NCBI RefSeq assembly: GCF_001547935.1
Contig: NZ_AP014635.1
Location: 3,286,001-3,350,000 of the forward strand
Direction of reading: 5' to 3'
DNA from: Vibrio tritonius
Lineage (GTDB): Bacteria; Pseudomonadota; Gammaproteobacteria; Enterobacterales; Vibrionaceae
DNA: 64,000 nt
Both the position numbers and the translations under genes were made by a program. Positions 21,447 through 30,446 of the stretch are shown piece after piece. The notes below the pieces were generated by a model. That model was not told where the DNA came from. It saw only the letters and a list, made by a program, of their open reading frames with translations, and did not search any database. Position 1 is the stretch's first letter. Every line of letters begins with the position of its first letter.

Positions 21447-21613
21447 TCAATTCCTCATCAATTTCTGATCTGGAGCTACTATAAACCAGTTATGCTGAAC
21501 TCAAAATGAATAGAGTTCAAGCTCAATCGGTTATTATGCATAAACAATTATAATAAACAAGTCAACACTTGTTAACATATTGTCTGCACTTCCACTACTA
21601 AGACTCAAAATGC

Positions 21614-22582
21614 TTAAACTGGTTCAATCTCTTTTAAATGGCGATTCGCTGACACTTTTGCGGCGACACAGCCAATCAAAGTGCCTAACATTAATAGCAA
21701 CAACGACTCGTCCCAACCCAATCCAAGTAAACGAAAATGGCTATCGTAGAGTCGGGCTAAATCTTCAACAGCACTATTCAAGAGTAATGTAATAATCGCT
21801 GTCATAAACCAAGCAACAATAGAACCTAAAAAGCCAAACCACATCCCTGAATAAACGTAAGGACGCAAGATAAAGCTATCTGTCGCTCCAATAAGCTTCA
21901 TGGTTTGAATTTCATTTTTATTCGATTGGACATTAAATCTTAGGGTATTACCTACGATCAAAAACACCGATGCTAGCATTAGAACAGAAAGGCTAAGCAC
22001 CAAAATGCTCGCAAGATTTCGAATCGCATCTAACCGTGATAGCCAATCTTCATCAAGTCTAACGTCGGTGACATTTTCCTGCTTTTGGATATCAGTCGCG
22101 ATCGCTTTAATTTGTTGTTTCTGCTCCACCTTTGGAGTAATTAACAGCACCGCTGGCAATACATCTGCATCAAGCAAACTGATGGCTTGCTCGAAGCCAG
22201 CATTTGAACTGAGATCCTTAAGACCTTGTTCTGAAGAGATATACTCAACTTTAGCTACATCATCACGCCGCTCTAAATCATCTTTTAGCAGCATGATCCG
22301 CGCTTCAGGAGTACCTTCAGCTAAATAGACACTGATTTGCGAAGAACTTGCCACTTGATGAGAAACCGACGCGATATTTTTACTAATAAGATAAAAACAA
22401 CTCGGCAACGTTAGGGCCATTGAAATCACAGCCAATGTCAGTAAATTGCCTAAAGGTCGCTGCCACAACTGATGAAACGACGCTTTCGCCTGTTTTATCT
22501 GAACTTTAAAGTAACCATCCGTTTTCATCCGCTTACCTGGATTAGACTTAGGTCCTTTTCTTGATTTCAACTTATTGGCCAT
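21614..22582 (-). CDS. ftsX: cell division protein FtsX
   Basis: FtsX is the membrane partner of FtsE. The complex relays cytosolic ATPase activity to periplasmic peptidoglycan hydrolase activators at the septum. The protein has 322 residues from the ATG at 22582, with a basic cytoplasmic N-terminus, a membrane helix near residue 45-65, a large periplasmic loop and three C-terminal helices. The start overlaps the end of ftsE by 11 bp. An ATG five codons earlier (22597) is possible. Confidence 0.96.
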   Translation of the reverse strand: MANKLKSRKGPKSNPGKRMKTDGYFKVQIKQAKASFHQLWQRPLGNLLTLAVISMALTLPSCFYLISKNIASVSHQVASSSQISVYLAEGTPEARIMLLKDDLERRDDVAKVEYISSEQGLKDLSSNAGFEQAISLLDADVLPAVLLITPKVEQKQQIKAIATDIQKQENVTDVRLDEDWLSRLDAIRNLASILVLSLSVLMLASVFLIVGNTLRFNVQSNKNEIQTMKLIGATDSFILRPYVYSGMWFGFLGSIVAWFMTAIITLLLNSAVEDLARLYDSHFRLLGLGWDESLLLLMLGTLIGCVAAKVSANRHLKEIEPV

Positions 22583-23246
22583 AATCTTGCACCTCACTCA
22601 AAAAGCCTTGGTTTAACTCAAGGTGTCGATATTGAGGACGAGTGTTAACCAAATTAATGTTATGCGTAGCGAGGAGAATGGTGACTCCTGCACGATTGAA
22701 TTCTTCAAATAACCGCAAAATACGATTAGATAATTCTGAGTCAAGGTTTCCGGTTGGCTCATCAGCCAATAGCAACGTGGGTCGGTTTACGACAGCACGA
22801 GCAATACCAACTCGTTGCTGCTCACCACCCGACAGCTGGCTAGGGAGGCAACGGGCTTTATCGAGTAAACCCGTTTTATCCAAGGCCGCAGAAACTCGTC
22901 GCTTAATCTCAGCTTCACTAGCTGATTCAATTCGCATAGGGAGAGCAACGTTTTCAAAAACCGTGCGATCCATAAGCAAGCGATGATCTTGAAAAACAAT
23001 GCCAATATTTCGCCGTAAAAAAGGAATATCCCGGTTAGGAATACGAGTGATATCGTGATTATTGAAGCTAATTTTGCCATCGGTTGGACGTTCAATCGCA
23101 CAGATCAGTTTTAACAACGTACTTTTCCCTGCACCAGAGTGTCCTCCTAAAAAGGCCATCTCTCCCCGGCGTAAGTGGAAATCTACTTTTTGCAGAGCTT
23201 GCCGCCCACCCCTATAGGCTTTACTCACTTGCTGAAATCTAATCAC
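22572..23246 (-). CDS. ftsE: cell division ATP-binding protein FtsE
   Basis: A 224-residue ABC-type ATPase. Walker A is GHSGAGKS (35-42), the Q-loop is in VFQDHRLL, the signature is LSGGEQQRVGIARA and Walker B is LLLADEPTGNLD. It works with FtsX in the divisome. It lies between ftsY (42 bp upstream) and ftsX (overlapping) in the classic ftsYEX operon. Confidence 0.97.
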   Translation of the reverse strand: MIRFQQVSKAYRGGRQALQKVDFHLRRGEMAFLGGHSGAGKSTLLKLICAIERPTDGKISFNNHDITRIPNRDIPFLRRNIGIVFQDHRLLMDRTVFENVALPMRIESASEAEIKRRVSAALDKTGLLDKARCLPSQLSGGEQQRVGIARAVVNRPTLLLADEPTGNLDSELSNRILRLFEEFNRAGVTILLATHNINLVNTRPQYRHLELNQGFLSEVQDYGQ

Positions 23247-23287
23247 ACATTATTCCTCATAGGCCCGCGTCAGGAATTCCTATTTAA

Positions 23288-24460
23288 TTATTCGTCTCGG
23301 CTAAATAGCGCATCGATAAATTGCTGAGTTTCAAAAGGTCGTAGATCGTCTATCCCTTCACCGACACCAATGTAACGAATTGGAATCTGGAACTGATCTG
23401 CCAACGCAAAAATAACCCCGCCCTTAGCAGTACCATCCAATTTCGTCAGAGTAATCCCCGTGAGTGGTGCAGCTTCAGTAAATAACTTGGCTTGGCTAAT
23501 CGCATTTTGACCAGTACCGGCATCTAACGTCAGCATGATCTCATGGGGAGCGCTATCGTCGATTTTCTTCATGACGCGCACAATCTTACGCAACTCTTCC
23601 ATTAGGTTGCTCTTGTTTTGCAAACGACCTGCAGTATCAGCAATCACCACATCGTAACCACGTGCTTTTGCCGCTTCGATAGCATCGTAAATGACAGAGG
23701 CACTATCTGCACCTGTATGTTGCGCGATAACAGGAACGTTGTTACGTTGACCCCAAACTTGCAACTGTTCCACCGCAGCAGCGCGGAAAGTATCGCCTGC
23801 CGCTAACATCACTTTCTTACCATCCGCTTGGAACTGCTTAGCAAGCTTACCGATGGTGGTCGTTTTACCTACACCATTTACACCTACCATCAAAATGACA
23901 TAAGGAGTTTTGGCTTGGTCGATAACCAGAGGCTGTTCAACCTTAGCAAGAATTTCAGCCATCTCTTCTTTAAGCAGGCCATATAAAGCTTCACCGTCAC
24001 GCAACTCTTGGCGCGATGCTTTCTCTGTCAGGCTATTAATGATTTTGGTTGTGGTATCCATGCCCACGTCAGCAATCAATAACTGCTCTTCCAATTCTTC
24101 AAAGAGATCGTCATCAATTTTTTTACCTTTAAATAGGCCAAAGAAGCCAGCTCCAATATTGGCTTTGGTACGGCTCAAACTGCGTTTTAAGCGCGCAAAA
24201 AAGCTCTCCGTCGGCTTTTCTTGTTCTTTAAGTTGAACTTGAGGCTCTTCAATTTCTTCATTTTTCTCTAAAGATTCGTCACTTAACGCATCTCCAGATT
24301 CAGACAATGCTTCAGAAACCTCCGTTAATGGCTCCTCCGCAAGAGACTCCTCAATAGCTTGTGGTGCGTTTTCTTCTACTTCAGTCGACTGAGGTTGTTG
24401 CGATTCTTCATCACCAAAGCCGAGCCACGACAGTAAGCCACGCTTCTTTTTTTCGGTCAT
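23288..24460 (-). CDS. ftsY: signal recognition particle receptor FtsY
   Basis: FtsY docks ribosome-SRP complexes at the membrane. The 390-residue protein has a highly acidic N-terminal A domain (about 1-85), then the NG GTPase domain. GTPase motifs are GVNGVGKTTTIGKLA (G1), DTFRAAA, DTAGRLQNK (G3) and TKLDGTAKGG (G4). It heads the ftsYEX operon and is divergent from rsmD, the same arrangement as in E. coli. Confidence 0.97.
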   Translation of the reverse strand: MTEKKKRGLLSWLGFGDEESQQPQSTEVEENAPQAIEESLAEEPLTEVSEALSESGDALSDESLEKNEEIEEPQVQLKEQEKPTESFFARLKRSLSRTKANIGAGFFGLFKGKKIDDDLFEELEEQLLIADVGMDTTTKIINSLTEKASRQELRDGEALYGLLKEEMAEILAKVEQPLVIDQAKTPYVILMVGVNGVGKTTTIGKLAKQFQADGKKVMLAAGDTFRAAAVEQLQVWGQRNNVPVIAQHTGADSASVIYDAIEAAKARGYDVVIADTAGRLQNKSNLMEELRKIVRVMKKIDDSAPHEIMLTLDAGTGQNAISQAKLFTEAAPLTGITLTKLDGTAKGGVIFALADQFQIPIRYIGVGEGIDDLRPFETQQFIDALFSRDE

Positions 24461-24664
24461 CAGGGAATATCCTAGATTTGCTTAACTAACTATGACTCTT
24501 TTCCTAGAGAATTATCCCCTAAAGAAAAGAAATAATGACAAAGCAGTGAAAACTTTTACGTTCACTTGGTACACTTTGCCATAATTTTTAATTCATTTGC
24601 CCATTACCAGCCAAATTACTGGCAGGGTGGCTATAGTAACACTTAATTAGCGGTCAAAAAATCT

Positions 24665-25264
24665 ATGGCAAGACGTCCTCAACAAAAACCGGTAGCGAAA
24701 GCGGCAACAACCGGTCAAGTTAGAATAATCAGTGGGTTATGGCGAGGTCGAAAACTTCCCGTACACGATGCTCAAGGCCTACGTCCTACAACTGATCGAG
24801 TTAAAGAAACTTTATTTAATTGGTTAGCAATGGAAATACCAGCAGCGCGCTGTCTGGATGTTTTTGCAGGTTCTGGCGGTTTGGGATTTGAATCTGCTTC
24901 TCGCCAAGCAAAGCATGTCACAATGTTGGAAATGAACCCTCAAGCTTATCAGCAGCTAAAGAAAAATGTGGCAGCACTGAAAGCAGACAATATTGAGGTT
25001 CACAATACTGACGCATTACAATTTTTAGCGAAATCTGGCGAACCCTACGATATCGTATTTATTGACCCACCATTTCGCCAAGGATTATTAGACACCACCA
25101 TTGAACATTTAGAAAAAAATGGTTGGCTAAGCGAAAATGCGTTTATCTATATTGAATGCGAAAAAGAACTGCCCTTACCAAACTTACCAAGTCATTGGGA
25201 ATTACACCGTGAAAAAGTGGCAGGACAAGTGTGTTATCGACTGTTCGCAAGGAGCCAAGCATGA
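24665..25264 (+). CDS. rsmD: 16S rRNA (guanine-966 N2)-methyltransferase
   Basis: RsmD methylates G966 of 16S rRNA in the 30S subunit. The protein has 199 residues. The SAM motif is DVFAGSGGLGFES and the catalytic motif is IDPPF. The substrate-entry motif RPTTDRVKETLFNWL is typical of the family. A basic N-terminus fits RNA binding. Its stop codon overlaps the start of the next gene (ATGA). Confidence 0.96.
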   Translation: MARRPQQKPVAKAATTGQVRIISGLWRGRKLPVHDAQGLRPTTDRVKETLFNWLAMEIPAARCLDVFAGSGGLGFESASRQAKHVTMLEMNPQAYQQLKKNVAALKADNIEVHNTDALQFLAKSGEPYDIVFIDPPFRQGLLDTTIEHLEKNGWLSENAFIYIECEKELPLPNLPSHWELHREKVAGQVCYRLFARSQA

Positions 25265-25527
25265 AAGCACTCATAGTCGCAGCCAAAATATGTATCGGAT
25301 TAGTTTGGTTAGTGTTACTGCTAAATATCGCCATGCCCTTTCCTGGGAAAGCGGCAATTGCTTTGTATATCATGACCGTTTTTCTCTTCATGATGCACGG
25401 TCTACAAATGCTGATATTCATCGGCGCTTTTGGCGATAAGGTGACAACATCTCGCTGGGAAAAGTGGTCAATCTTATTGTTTGGCATCTTTGCTTTACTC
25501 GACATTCGTCGTAAACACATGATGTAA
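25261..25527 (+). CDS. yhhL: YhhL-like small membrane protein (DUF1145)
   Basis: An 88-residue protein with three predicted membrane helices and a basic C-terminus (DIRRKHMM). It resembles the DUF1145 family and follows rsmD directly, as yhhL does in E. coli. Its ATG overlaps the rsmD stop by four bases, so the two are coupled. Function is unknown. Confidence 0.82.
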   Translation: MKALIVAAKICIGLVWLVLLLNIAMPFPGKAAIALYIMTVFLFMMHGLQMLIFIGAFGDKVTTSRWEKWSILLFGIFALLDIRRKHMM

Positions 25528-25552
25528 AAAAACCGCCGAATGGCGGTTTTTT
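25527..25552. terminator. bidirectional terminator yhhL / yhgN
   Basis: AAACCGCC-GAAT-GGCGGTTT is flanked by an A run on the left and T6 on the right. It lies between the convergent genes yhhL and yhgN. Confidence 0.9.
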
Positions 25553-25569
25553 AATGCAGCGATCATCAA

Positions 25570-26157
25570 CTACATTCCCAGATAAGCTTTAACACCATCT
25601 AAAAACATCTGCGTGGAGATCATAACCAATAGTAACCCCATTAAACGTTCAACCGCTTTAAGTCCTCGTTCACCCAATATTTTATGGAAAAAGCGATAGA
25701 ACATTAAAACCCCTGAAGTACCAACCCAAGCTAATAACACCGCCAACGAGAGCTCAAACATTCGCGTTGGATATTGACTCGATAACAGGAGTAATGCGGC
25801 AATAACAGAAGGACCGGCTATCATAGGAATCGCCATCGGTACAATAAAAGGTTCTTCCCCTGCCGCTAAACCAGTGATGCTACCAGCACTCGGAAATATC
25901 ATTTTTATTGCGATAATAAATAAAATCACACCACCAGAAATGCTGAGAGTCTCTGGCTGAACATGTAAGAAACTTAGAATCGATTTCCCTGCAAAAAGGA
26001 ACAACATCAAAATCACCAAAGCTGCCAGCAGTTCCCTAATGAGAATGGCGCGTTGGCGTTTTTTATCAAAGTGCTTAAGAATTGAAAGAACCACTGGCAA
26101 ATTACCTAGTGGATCCATAATTAAAAACAGCATAGTTGCCGCTGATATAACTTCCAT
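25570..26157 (-). CDS. yhgN: MarC-family membrane protein (YhgN-like)
   Basis: A 195-residue protein with six predicted membrane helices and the MarC-family motifs FLIMDPLGNLPV, AGEEPFIVPMAIPMIAGP and ERLMGLLLVMISTQMFLDG. It aligns well in memory with E. coli YhgN along its length. Despite older naming, MarC proteins are not established antibiotic transporters; function is unknown. It has no operon partner here. Confidence 0.88.
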   Translation of the reverse strand: MEVISAATMLFLIMDPLGNLPVVLSILKHFDKKRQRAILIRELLAALVILMLFLFAGKSILSFLHVQPETLSISGGVILFIIAIKMIFPSAGSITGLAAGEEPFIVPMAIPMIAGPSVIAALLLLSSQYPTRMFELSLAVLLAWVGTSGVLMFYRFFHKILGERGLKAVERLMGLLLVMISTQMFLDGVKAYLGM

Positions 26158-26235
26158 AATGCCTCAATACTGCATACAGTTTGACGCAGTATAGCAATGG
26201 AATATGAAGAATTCGATCTGGTCGCTTACGCTCAG

Positions 26236-26475
26236 TTAATGCTGGCAGATTTTCTCTTTATTAAGCGACCATATCCCCTCTTCAACTAGCACCTTGTTGT
26301 GCTCTTGAAGAAAGGTAAACAAGGCATCAACGGAAAGATTTTGTAATCGACAGGTATGAAACACCACGTCATCACCGAACTCTTGGCTAATCCATTCACG
26401 AAGCTGTGCTTCATTCATAGGATTTACATCCAGCTGATTCAATACCTTATGGGCATGTACATTTCTGGTCATCAT
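26236..26475 (-). CDS. YecH-like metal-binding protein (DUF2492)
   Basis: A 79-residue soluble protein with the family features HAHKVLN near the start, a central FHTC and the C-terminal KICQH. The clustered His and Cys residues suggest metal binding, as proposed for YecH. No function is established. Two adjacent ATG codons are possible starts (26475 or 26472). It is isolated from its neighbours. Confidence 0.8.
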   Translation of the reverse strand: MMTRNVHAHKVLNQLDVNPMNEAQLREWISQEFGDDVVFHTCRLQNLSVDALFTFLQEHNKVLVEEGIWSLNKEKICQH

Positions 26476-26598
26476 ATTTCCTCATCGAGAGACTCTTACT
26501 GAGTCCCGCCATCTAGTTGCTAAAGCCACTTACTTGTCTAACAACAAGTCGCCTGAGGGTAAATTACGTAAAATCGCAACAACTTACCTTGATGTAAC

Positions 26599-27234
26599 TC
26601 AGTTAACGATGAGAACCGCTTGAACAACAAAGCACTGGGCCAAGAAATAAAATCCGGAAATAAGATATACCGCTCCTTTAATTTCTTGTCGTCGCTCATG
26701 AATCGCAACCGTAAGCCAAGAAATAATAAAAGCAATCGAACCTAAGAAACCAAATAAAGACGTTGTTGTGCCGATTTTTAACCAAGCTTCTCCAGCAGCC
26801 CAAGCCATTTGCAACAGAACAAGTCCCATGACCATCACTGGAAAGATAAGCTTATCAAGCTGAGGGAGTAATAGAAAAAACGCCACAATACCGGTAGCGA
26901 TCAACAATGCAGGCATCCACCAAACAATCGTACCGGAGAGCTGTAACCAAAATGCTTTGCTCACCATTAATTGAGCGACCAAAAATGAACAGAAACTGAC
27001 TTTTGAATAAGGACGAAAACAGTGCAGCCAATCAGCCACAATTGACACTATCAAACTAGCAAATATCCATTGCCCAGACGCAGAGACGGTAGAAGAGTGT
27101 GTTATTAATAACAAACACAGCAATCCCAACGCAACAACCTTAAATATAAGACTTTGTTTTTTATCATTTTTTTTAAATGAGTAGATACTTACATATCCAG
27201 CTAATGCAACAGAAATCCAGCTCCACATGCCCAT
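26599..27234 (-). CDS. YhhN-family membrane protein (lysoplasmalogenase-like)
   Basis: A 211-residue protein with seven to eight predicted membrane helices. The conserved acidic position of the family appears in SIVADWLHCF (about 62-71). YhhN/TMEM86 proteins include lysoplasmalogenases that cleave the vinyl ether bond of lysoplasmalogens; activity of this member is not shown by sequence alone. In E. coli yhhN lies near rsmD-yhhL, which supports the assignment. Confidence 0.65.
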   Translation of the reverse strand: MGMWSWISVALAGYVSIYSFKKNDKKQSLIFKVVALGLLCLLLITHSSTVSASGQWIFASLIVSIVADWLHCFRPYSKVSFCSFLVAQLMVSKAFWLQLSGTIVWWMPALLIATGIVAFFLLLPQLDKLIFPVMVMGLVLLQMAWAAGEAWLKIGTTTSLFGFLGSIAFIISWLTVAIHERRQEIKGAVYLISGFYFLAQCFVVQAVLIVN

Positions 27235-27979
27235 TGCCTCTTCACTTCGATGTCGCCAGTGTAGAGATGCAACCGCGTAAGTCCAGCAAAGAAGAGAAAA
27301 ACTTCGATCTCAGTAGCTAAGCTTTCCGCCCTTACCTATCGCACTTTATCCATAAGAATGGCTTACCACTTAGTAAACATACACAAAAAGCAATCAGAAC
27401 AAGAAAAAATAGCGAAAAACGAATAAATATTAATTTATAATGTTAATCTTTGCCTTTTAAGCGCCAAAAACAAAATAAAAAAAGAAAACAATTTAATAAA
27501 AAACCAACTTAAAACAATAAGTTAAACAAAATAATAATCAAGCAAACGTTTACTTGGATGCACATATAAAAAATAAAGACTAAAAAGATAAAAAAACAAC
27601 ATAACTGCACAAACCCAACATATAGATGATAATTAATATCATTTGTTGAGATTGTAACCTCAAAAAGTCATCATTTTCTACATTACCAACCTAGTTAGGG
27701 AAGCAAGCTTTAAAAAGGCAATCATTAAGATTAAAACAATAATTAAGCAATATATTTTATTATTTAAAATCATAAAGTTAAAAACAAAAACCATTCCTAA
27801 AAAAGAAAGTGAACAAATTAAGAACAGAGCAAAAATAGCAGTAAACTTGTCGCATGAGTCGCATTTTTAGCATGTTACTGTAGTTATTTTTACCTAATTT
27901 TTACCTGATGACTTGATCAAATGAATAAAGTAATGCTATTCTTCTATTCATATTATGAACAGTAAAAAGGAGCGGTGTT
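27235..27979. other. AT-rich intergenic region
   Basis: About 745 bp without a convincing gene except the peptide gene at its right edge. From about 27360 to 27960 the plus strand is very rich in A, with many A tracts. A near-palindrome ATGATAATTAATATCAT occurs at 27625-27641, weakly Fur-like. AT-rich DNA of this type is a common target of H-NS, which is inference. The left end probably contains the yhhN promoter. Confidence 0.5.
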
Positions 27980-28060
27980 ATGATTTCTTCATCTCAAAAA
28001 CAGGGATTAGTCATGATTGCAGTGATCATTGGCCTAATGACACTGCCAATGATGTACTGA
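27980..28060 (+). CDS. putative 26-residue membrane peptide
   Basis: An ATG at 27980 opens a 26-codon frame ending in TGA at 28058-28060. The peptide has a short polar N-terminus (MISSSQKQG) and one hydrophobic helix (LVMIAVIIGLMTLPMMY). A good Shine-Dalgarno AAAAAGGAG lies about 9 bases upstream, and a clean terminator follows 18 bases after the stop. These three features together support a real small gene. I do not recognise its family. Confidence 0.62.
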   Translation: MISSSQKQGLVMIAVIIGLMTLPMMY

Positions 28061-28077
28061 TCATCTGTTTTCAAAAT

Positions 28078-28105
28078 AAAAAGGACGCTGAGCGTCCTTT
28101 TTTAT
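28078..28105 (+). terminator. terminator after the small peptide gene
   Basis: AAAAAGGACGC-TGA-GCGTCCTTTTT forms an 11-bp stem followed by T-rich DNA. It is downstream of the 26-codon frame and also faces the convergent gene ending at 28146. Confidence 0.88.
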
Positions 28106-28145
28106 TTCCTGTTCATTATTGCGTTTTTTAAATCAAATGCATGAC

Positions 28146-28517
28146 TTACCAACGAACATGCTGGTTCAATATATCCCAATGCAAGTAATAGAAAGCTAAA
28201 GCAATCAACGTCATAATCGTCATCAAAGAAACCGCAATGCGCCAAACAAACCGCCCACTTCTCGGTGTTAATTCTTTTTCACATTCCTTATAAGCCACGA
28301 GAAACCGATCTGGACTCGTCAAATGAAAATCCTGATTCTCATCCAGCTCTCTCTCCACTTGTGCGATGAGATGAAGTTGGTTACTAATTCGATTAGGTAA
28401 ACGCTCCTGACAACTATCAACTAGCTGCTCTAACCCTTCCCCTTGAGCGTGATATTGCTTACGCAACAAGGTCTCAAGCTTATGTATTCGTCGAACGATG
28501 TGTTCAATATCAGACAT
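28146..28517 (-). CDS. uncharacterised protein with C-terminal membrane helix
   Basis: A 123-residue protein from the ATG at 28517, chosen for its strong GGAGGA site. The first 95 residues are charged and predicted helical (SDIEHIVRRIHKLETLLRKQ), then a short basic segment (TPRSGRFVWR) and one membrane helix near 99-116. It looks like a tail-anchored or single-pass inner-membrane protein with a cytoplasmic helical domain. I recall similar proteins in other Vibrio, but no function. Confidence 0.6.
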   Translation of the reverse strand: MSDIEHIVRRIHKLETLLRKQYHAQGEGLEQLVDSCQERLPNRISNQLHLIAQVERELDENQDFHLTSPDRFLVAYKECEKELTPRSGRFVWRIAVSLMTIMTLIALAFYYLHWDILNQHVRW

Positions 28518-28672
28518 ATATCCTCCTCTCGACCCCACCTATATACGCATTAAGCCGCGTAAAAGTATCAGAAAGAGAGTTCCATTCTCTCTATTCGAAG
28601 TGTAGATAAGATTTTAGAAGTTGGGATGTGACATAAGACCCAAAGATGAAGTGTATTTAAAATATGAACAAA

Positions 28673-28697
28673 AGAAGCCGACCTATGAACGATCGGC
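28673..28697 (-). terminator. terminator-like hairpin after the acyltransferase
   Basis: On the minus strand AAGCCGA pairs with TCGGCTT over a loop of 11 bases, followed by CTTTTGTT. It lies just after the acyltransferase stop codon. The T run is imperfect. Confidence 0.55.
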
Positions 28698-28706
28698 TTA
28701 TGTTCT

Positions 28707-29762
28707 TTATGGCAATAGCCAGCGTGTTTTGCTCGAGCGGGAAAAGAGCCAACTCACCGCTAATGCACCTGCACCACTTAGTAGAATCCACAGAGGAATC
28801 ACCCACGCTGGGTGACCTTGGTGCCAACCATAAGCCTTCATTGGCCACAGAAAGATCGGATGCAGCAGATAAATACCCAAACTGTGCTGACTGATGAAAC
28901 TCACCCACCGCTGAGCGCCCTCAGATAACTTAGGTGCAAGAGCACGCCCCACCATGAAGATCATACTTGCCGCAAGCACAACATTAAGTGTTTTATAAGA
29001 TAGCCATCGCCCAACAGAATAGTGCCCTTTCACGGCACTCAAATCGACAACACTATGAATGGTCAGATAAATCGAAGCACAACCCAATAGAATCGAAATA
29101 GCAACAGTGAAGCGAGTAATCGTGACCTTTTTGAACAACAGGTATCCCAAAGGTAAATAACCTGTATAAAGCCAGATTTGTGAACTCCATGGACCATCAA
29201 TATGCAGTAAGAACAGAGTCGTTGTCAGCAGCCATAGACCAACAAAGAGTGACCATACTTTTTGTTCTTGATTCTCATCCATTTTATTATTGAGCCATTG
29301 CAAGAATGGGATAACGAAATAGAGCGGGATAAAGTAATAGAAGAAACCTAAGTGATAATAGGTAGCATGATGAGGACTATTGCTTAACGTTTCCATTGCA
29401 GTGTCTTGATGAAAGCCTTGAGCATCCAAGCCAGATAACAAAGCGTAGAACAGTGACCAGACAATAAATGGCACAACCACTTTTCCCAGCCGACGCTGAA
29501 CATAATGACCGAATTCAAACGGCCGACGATCGCTCAGTAACAATGCACCAGAAATAAGAATAAAAACGGGAACCGCCCAACGAGTTGCACCGTTTACCGA
29601 GACAGCAGTTAACCAATGACTGTCTGGAATAACGCCCATTTGGTCTCGATAAGGCGCAAGTACATGAATTGCGATAACAGCCACTGCCGCCACACAACGC
29701 AACAAATCAAAAAACAGCACGCGGCTTTCTTTTTCCATTCTCATATCTCTAATACTCATCAT
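28707..29762 (-). CDS. acyltransferase-3 family membrane protein
   Basis: A 351-residue protein with about ten membrane helices and the acyltransferase-3 hallmarks: FFDLLRCVAAVAVIAIHV at the N-terminus (with Arg and His), VPVFILISGALLL and HSLGIYLLHP. Such enzymes O-acetylate surface polysaccharides; E. coli WecH is a near relative. The substrate here is unknown and no polysaccharide genes are adjacent. Several in-frame ATG codons (29762, 29759, 29744, 29738) make the exact start uncertain. Confidence 0.85.
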   Translation of the reverse strand: MMSIRDMRMEKESRVLFFDLLRCVAAVAVIAIHVLAPYRDQMGVIPDSHWLTAVSVNGATRWAVPVFILISGALLLSDRRPFEFGHYVQRRLGKVVVPFIVWSLFYALLSGLDAQGFHQDTAMETLSNSPHHATYYHLGFFYYFIPLYFVIPFLQWLNNKMDENQEQKVWSLFVGLWLLTTTLFLLHIDGPWSSQIWLYTGYLPLGYLLFKKVTITRFTVAISILLGCASIYLTIHSVVDLSAVKGHYSVGRWLSYKTLNVVLAASMIFMVGRALAPKLSEGAQRWVSFISQHSLGIYLLHPIFLWPMKAYGWHQGHPAWVIPLWILLSGAGALAVSWLFSRSSKTRWLLP

Positions 29763-29834
29763 GCCACTACTATAGTGTCCACCCTAGTTTGCTGTGTAAG
29801 ACGGACGTCAGTGGCAAGTTAACAATCCTTGTTC

Positions 29835-29871
29835 ATAGTTACAGCCTATCAGATTAATAAATAAACTCTAT
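29835..29871 (+). promoter_or_regulatory. OxyR-type binding site upstream of dps
   Basis: ATAG-N7-CTAT-N7-ATAA-N7-CTAT at 29835-29871 matches the four-element OxyR motif (ATAG N7 CTAT N7 ATAG N7 CTAT) at 15 of 16 bases with perfect 7-base spacing. A TATTCT -10 candidate at 29895-29900 would place the site over the -35 region, as usual for OxyR activation. This supports peroxide induction of dps. Confidence 0.7.
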
Positions 29872-29948
29872 TTTTCTTTCTCCATGTGTCGCCGTATTCT
29901 GAATCTAACGAAAACATTCCCCATCATATTATTTAGTGAGGTGAGCAT

Positions 29949-30419
29949 ATGAACATGAACTTAATCGGTTTAGATAAACAACAGAGTCAGCAACTAGCAC
30001 AATCACTGAATCACCTATTGGCGAACTACCAAGTGTTTTATATGAACACACGGGGCTATCATTGGAATATCAAAGGCAAAGAATTCTTCGAGTTGCACGC
30101 TAAGTTTGAAGAGATCTACACCGATCTTCAGACAAAAATAGATGAGATAGCAGAACGTATCTTAACCATCGGAGCTCAGCCCCTACATAGCTTTAGCAGC
30201 TATTTAGAAAGCGCTGAAATTCAAGAGCATACCAATGTCACCGATGGGCAAAACACAATGCAAGGGTTAGTCGAGGGATTTAGTCATCTAATTAGCCACC
30301 AGCGTAAAGTGTTAGAACTGGCCACTGAAGCTGATGATGAAGGGACAGCTTCGCAAATGAGCGATTACATTCGCGAGCAAGAAAAACTCATTTGGATGTT
30401 GAACGCTTGGCTGCAATGA
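29949..30419 (+). CDS. dps: Dps-family ferritin-like protein
   Basis: Dps forms a dodecamer that oxidises and stores iron and protects DNA from peroxide. The 156-residue protein keeps the inter-subunit ferroxidase ligands His38, His50, Asp65 and Glu69, each offset by 13 from the E. coli enzyme. The N-terminus is short and lacks the lysine-rich tail that binds DNA in E. coli, so DNA binding is uncertain. It is monocistronic, with an OxyR-like site and its own terminator. Confidence 0.95.
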   Translation: MNMNLIGLDKQQSQQLAQSLNHLLANYQVFYMNTRGYHWNIKGKEFFELHAKFEEIYTDLQTKIDEIAERILTIGAQPLHSFSSYLESAEIQEHTNVTDGQNTMQGLVEGFSHLISHQRKVLELATEADDEGTASQMSDYIREQEKLIWMLNAWLQ

Positions 30420-30432
30420 TATACCCAAATGA
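30420..30432. repeat. short Vibrio-type repeat TATACCCAAATGA
   Basis: The 13-mer TATACCCAAATGA directly follows the dps stop codon. The same word occurs inverted at 56156-56168 in the region upstream of engB. I recall this motif at the edges of many intergenic repeats in Vibrio genomes, but this cannot be checked here. Confidence 0.4.
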
Positions 30433-30446
30433 TCTTCCAAAGACAA

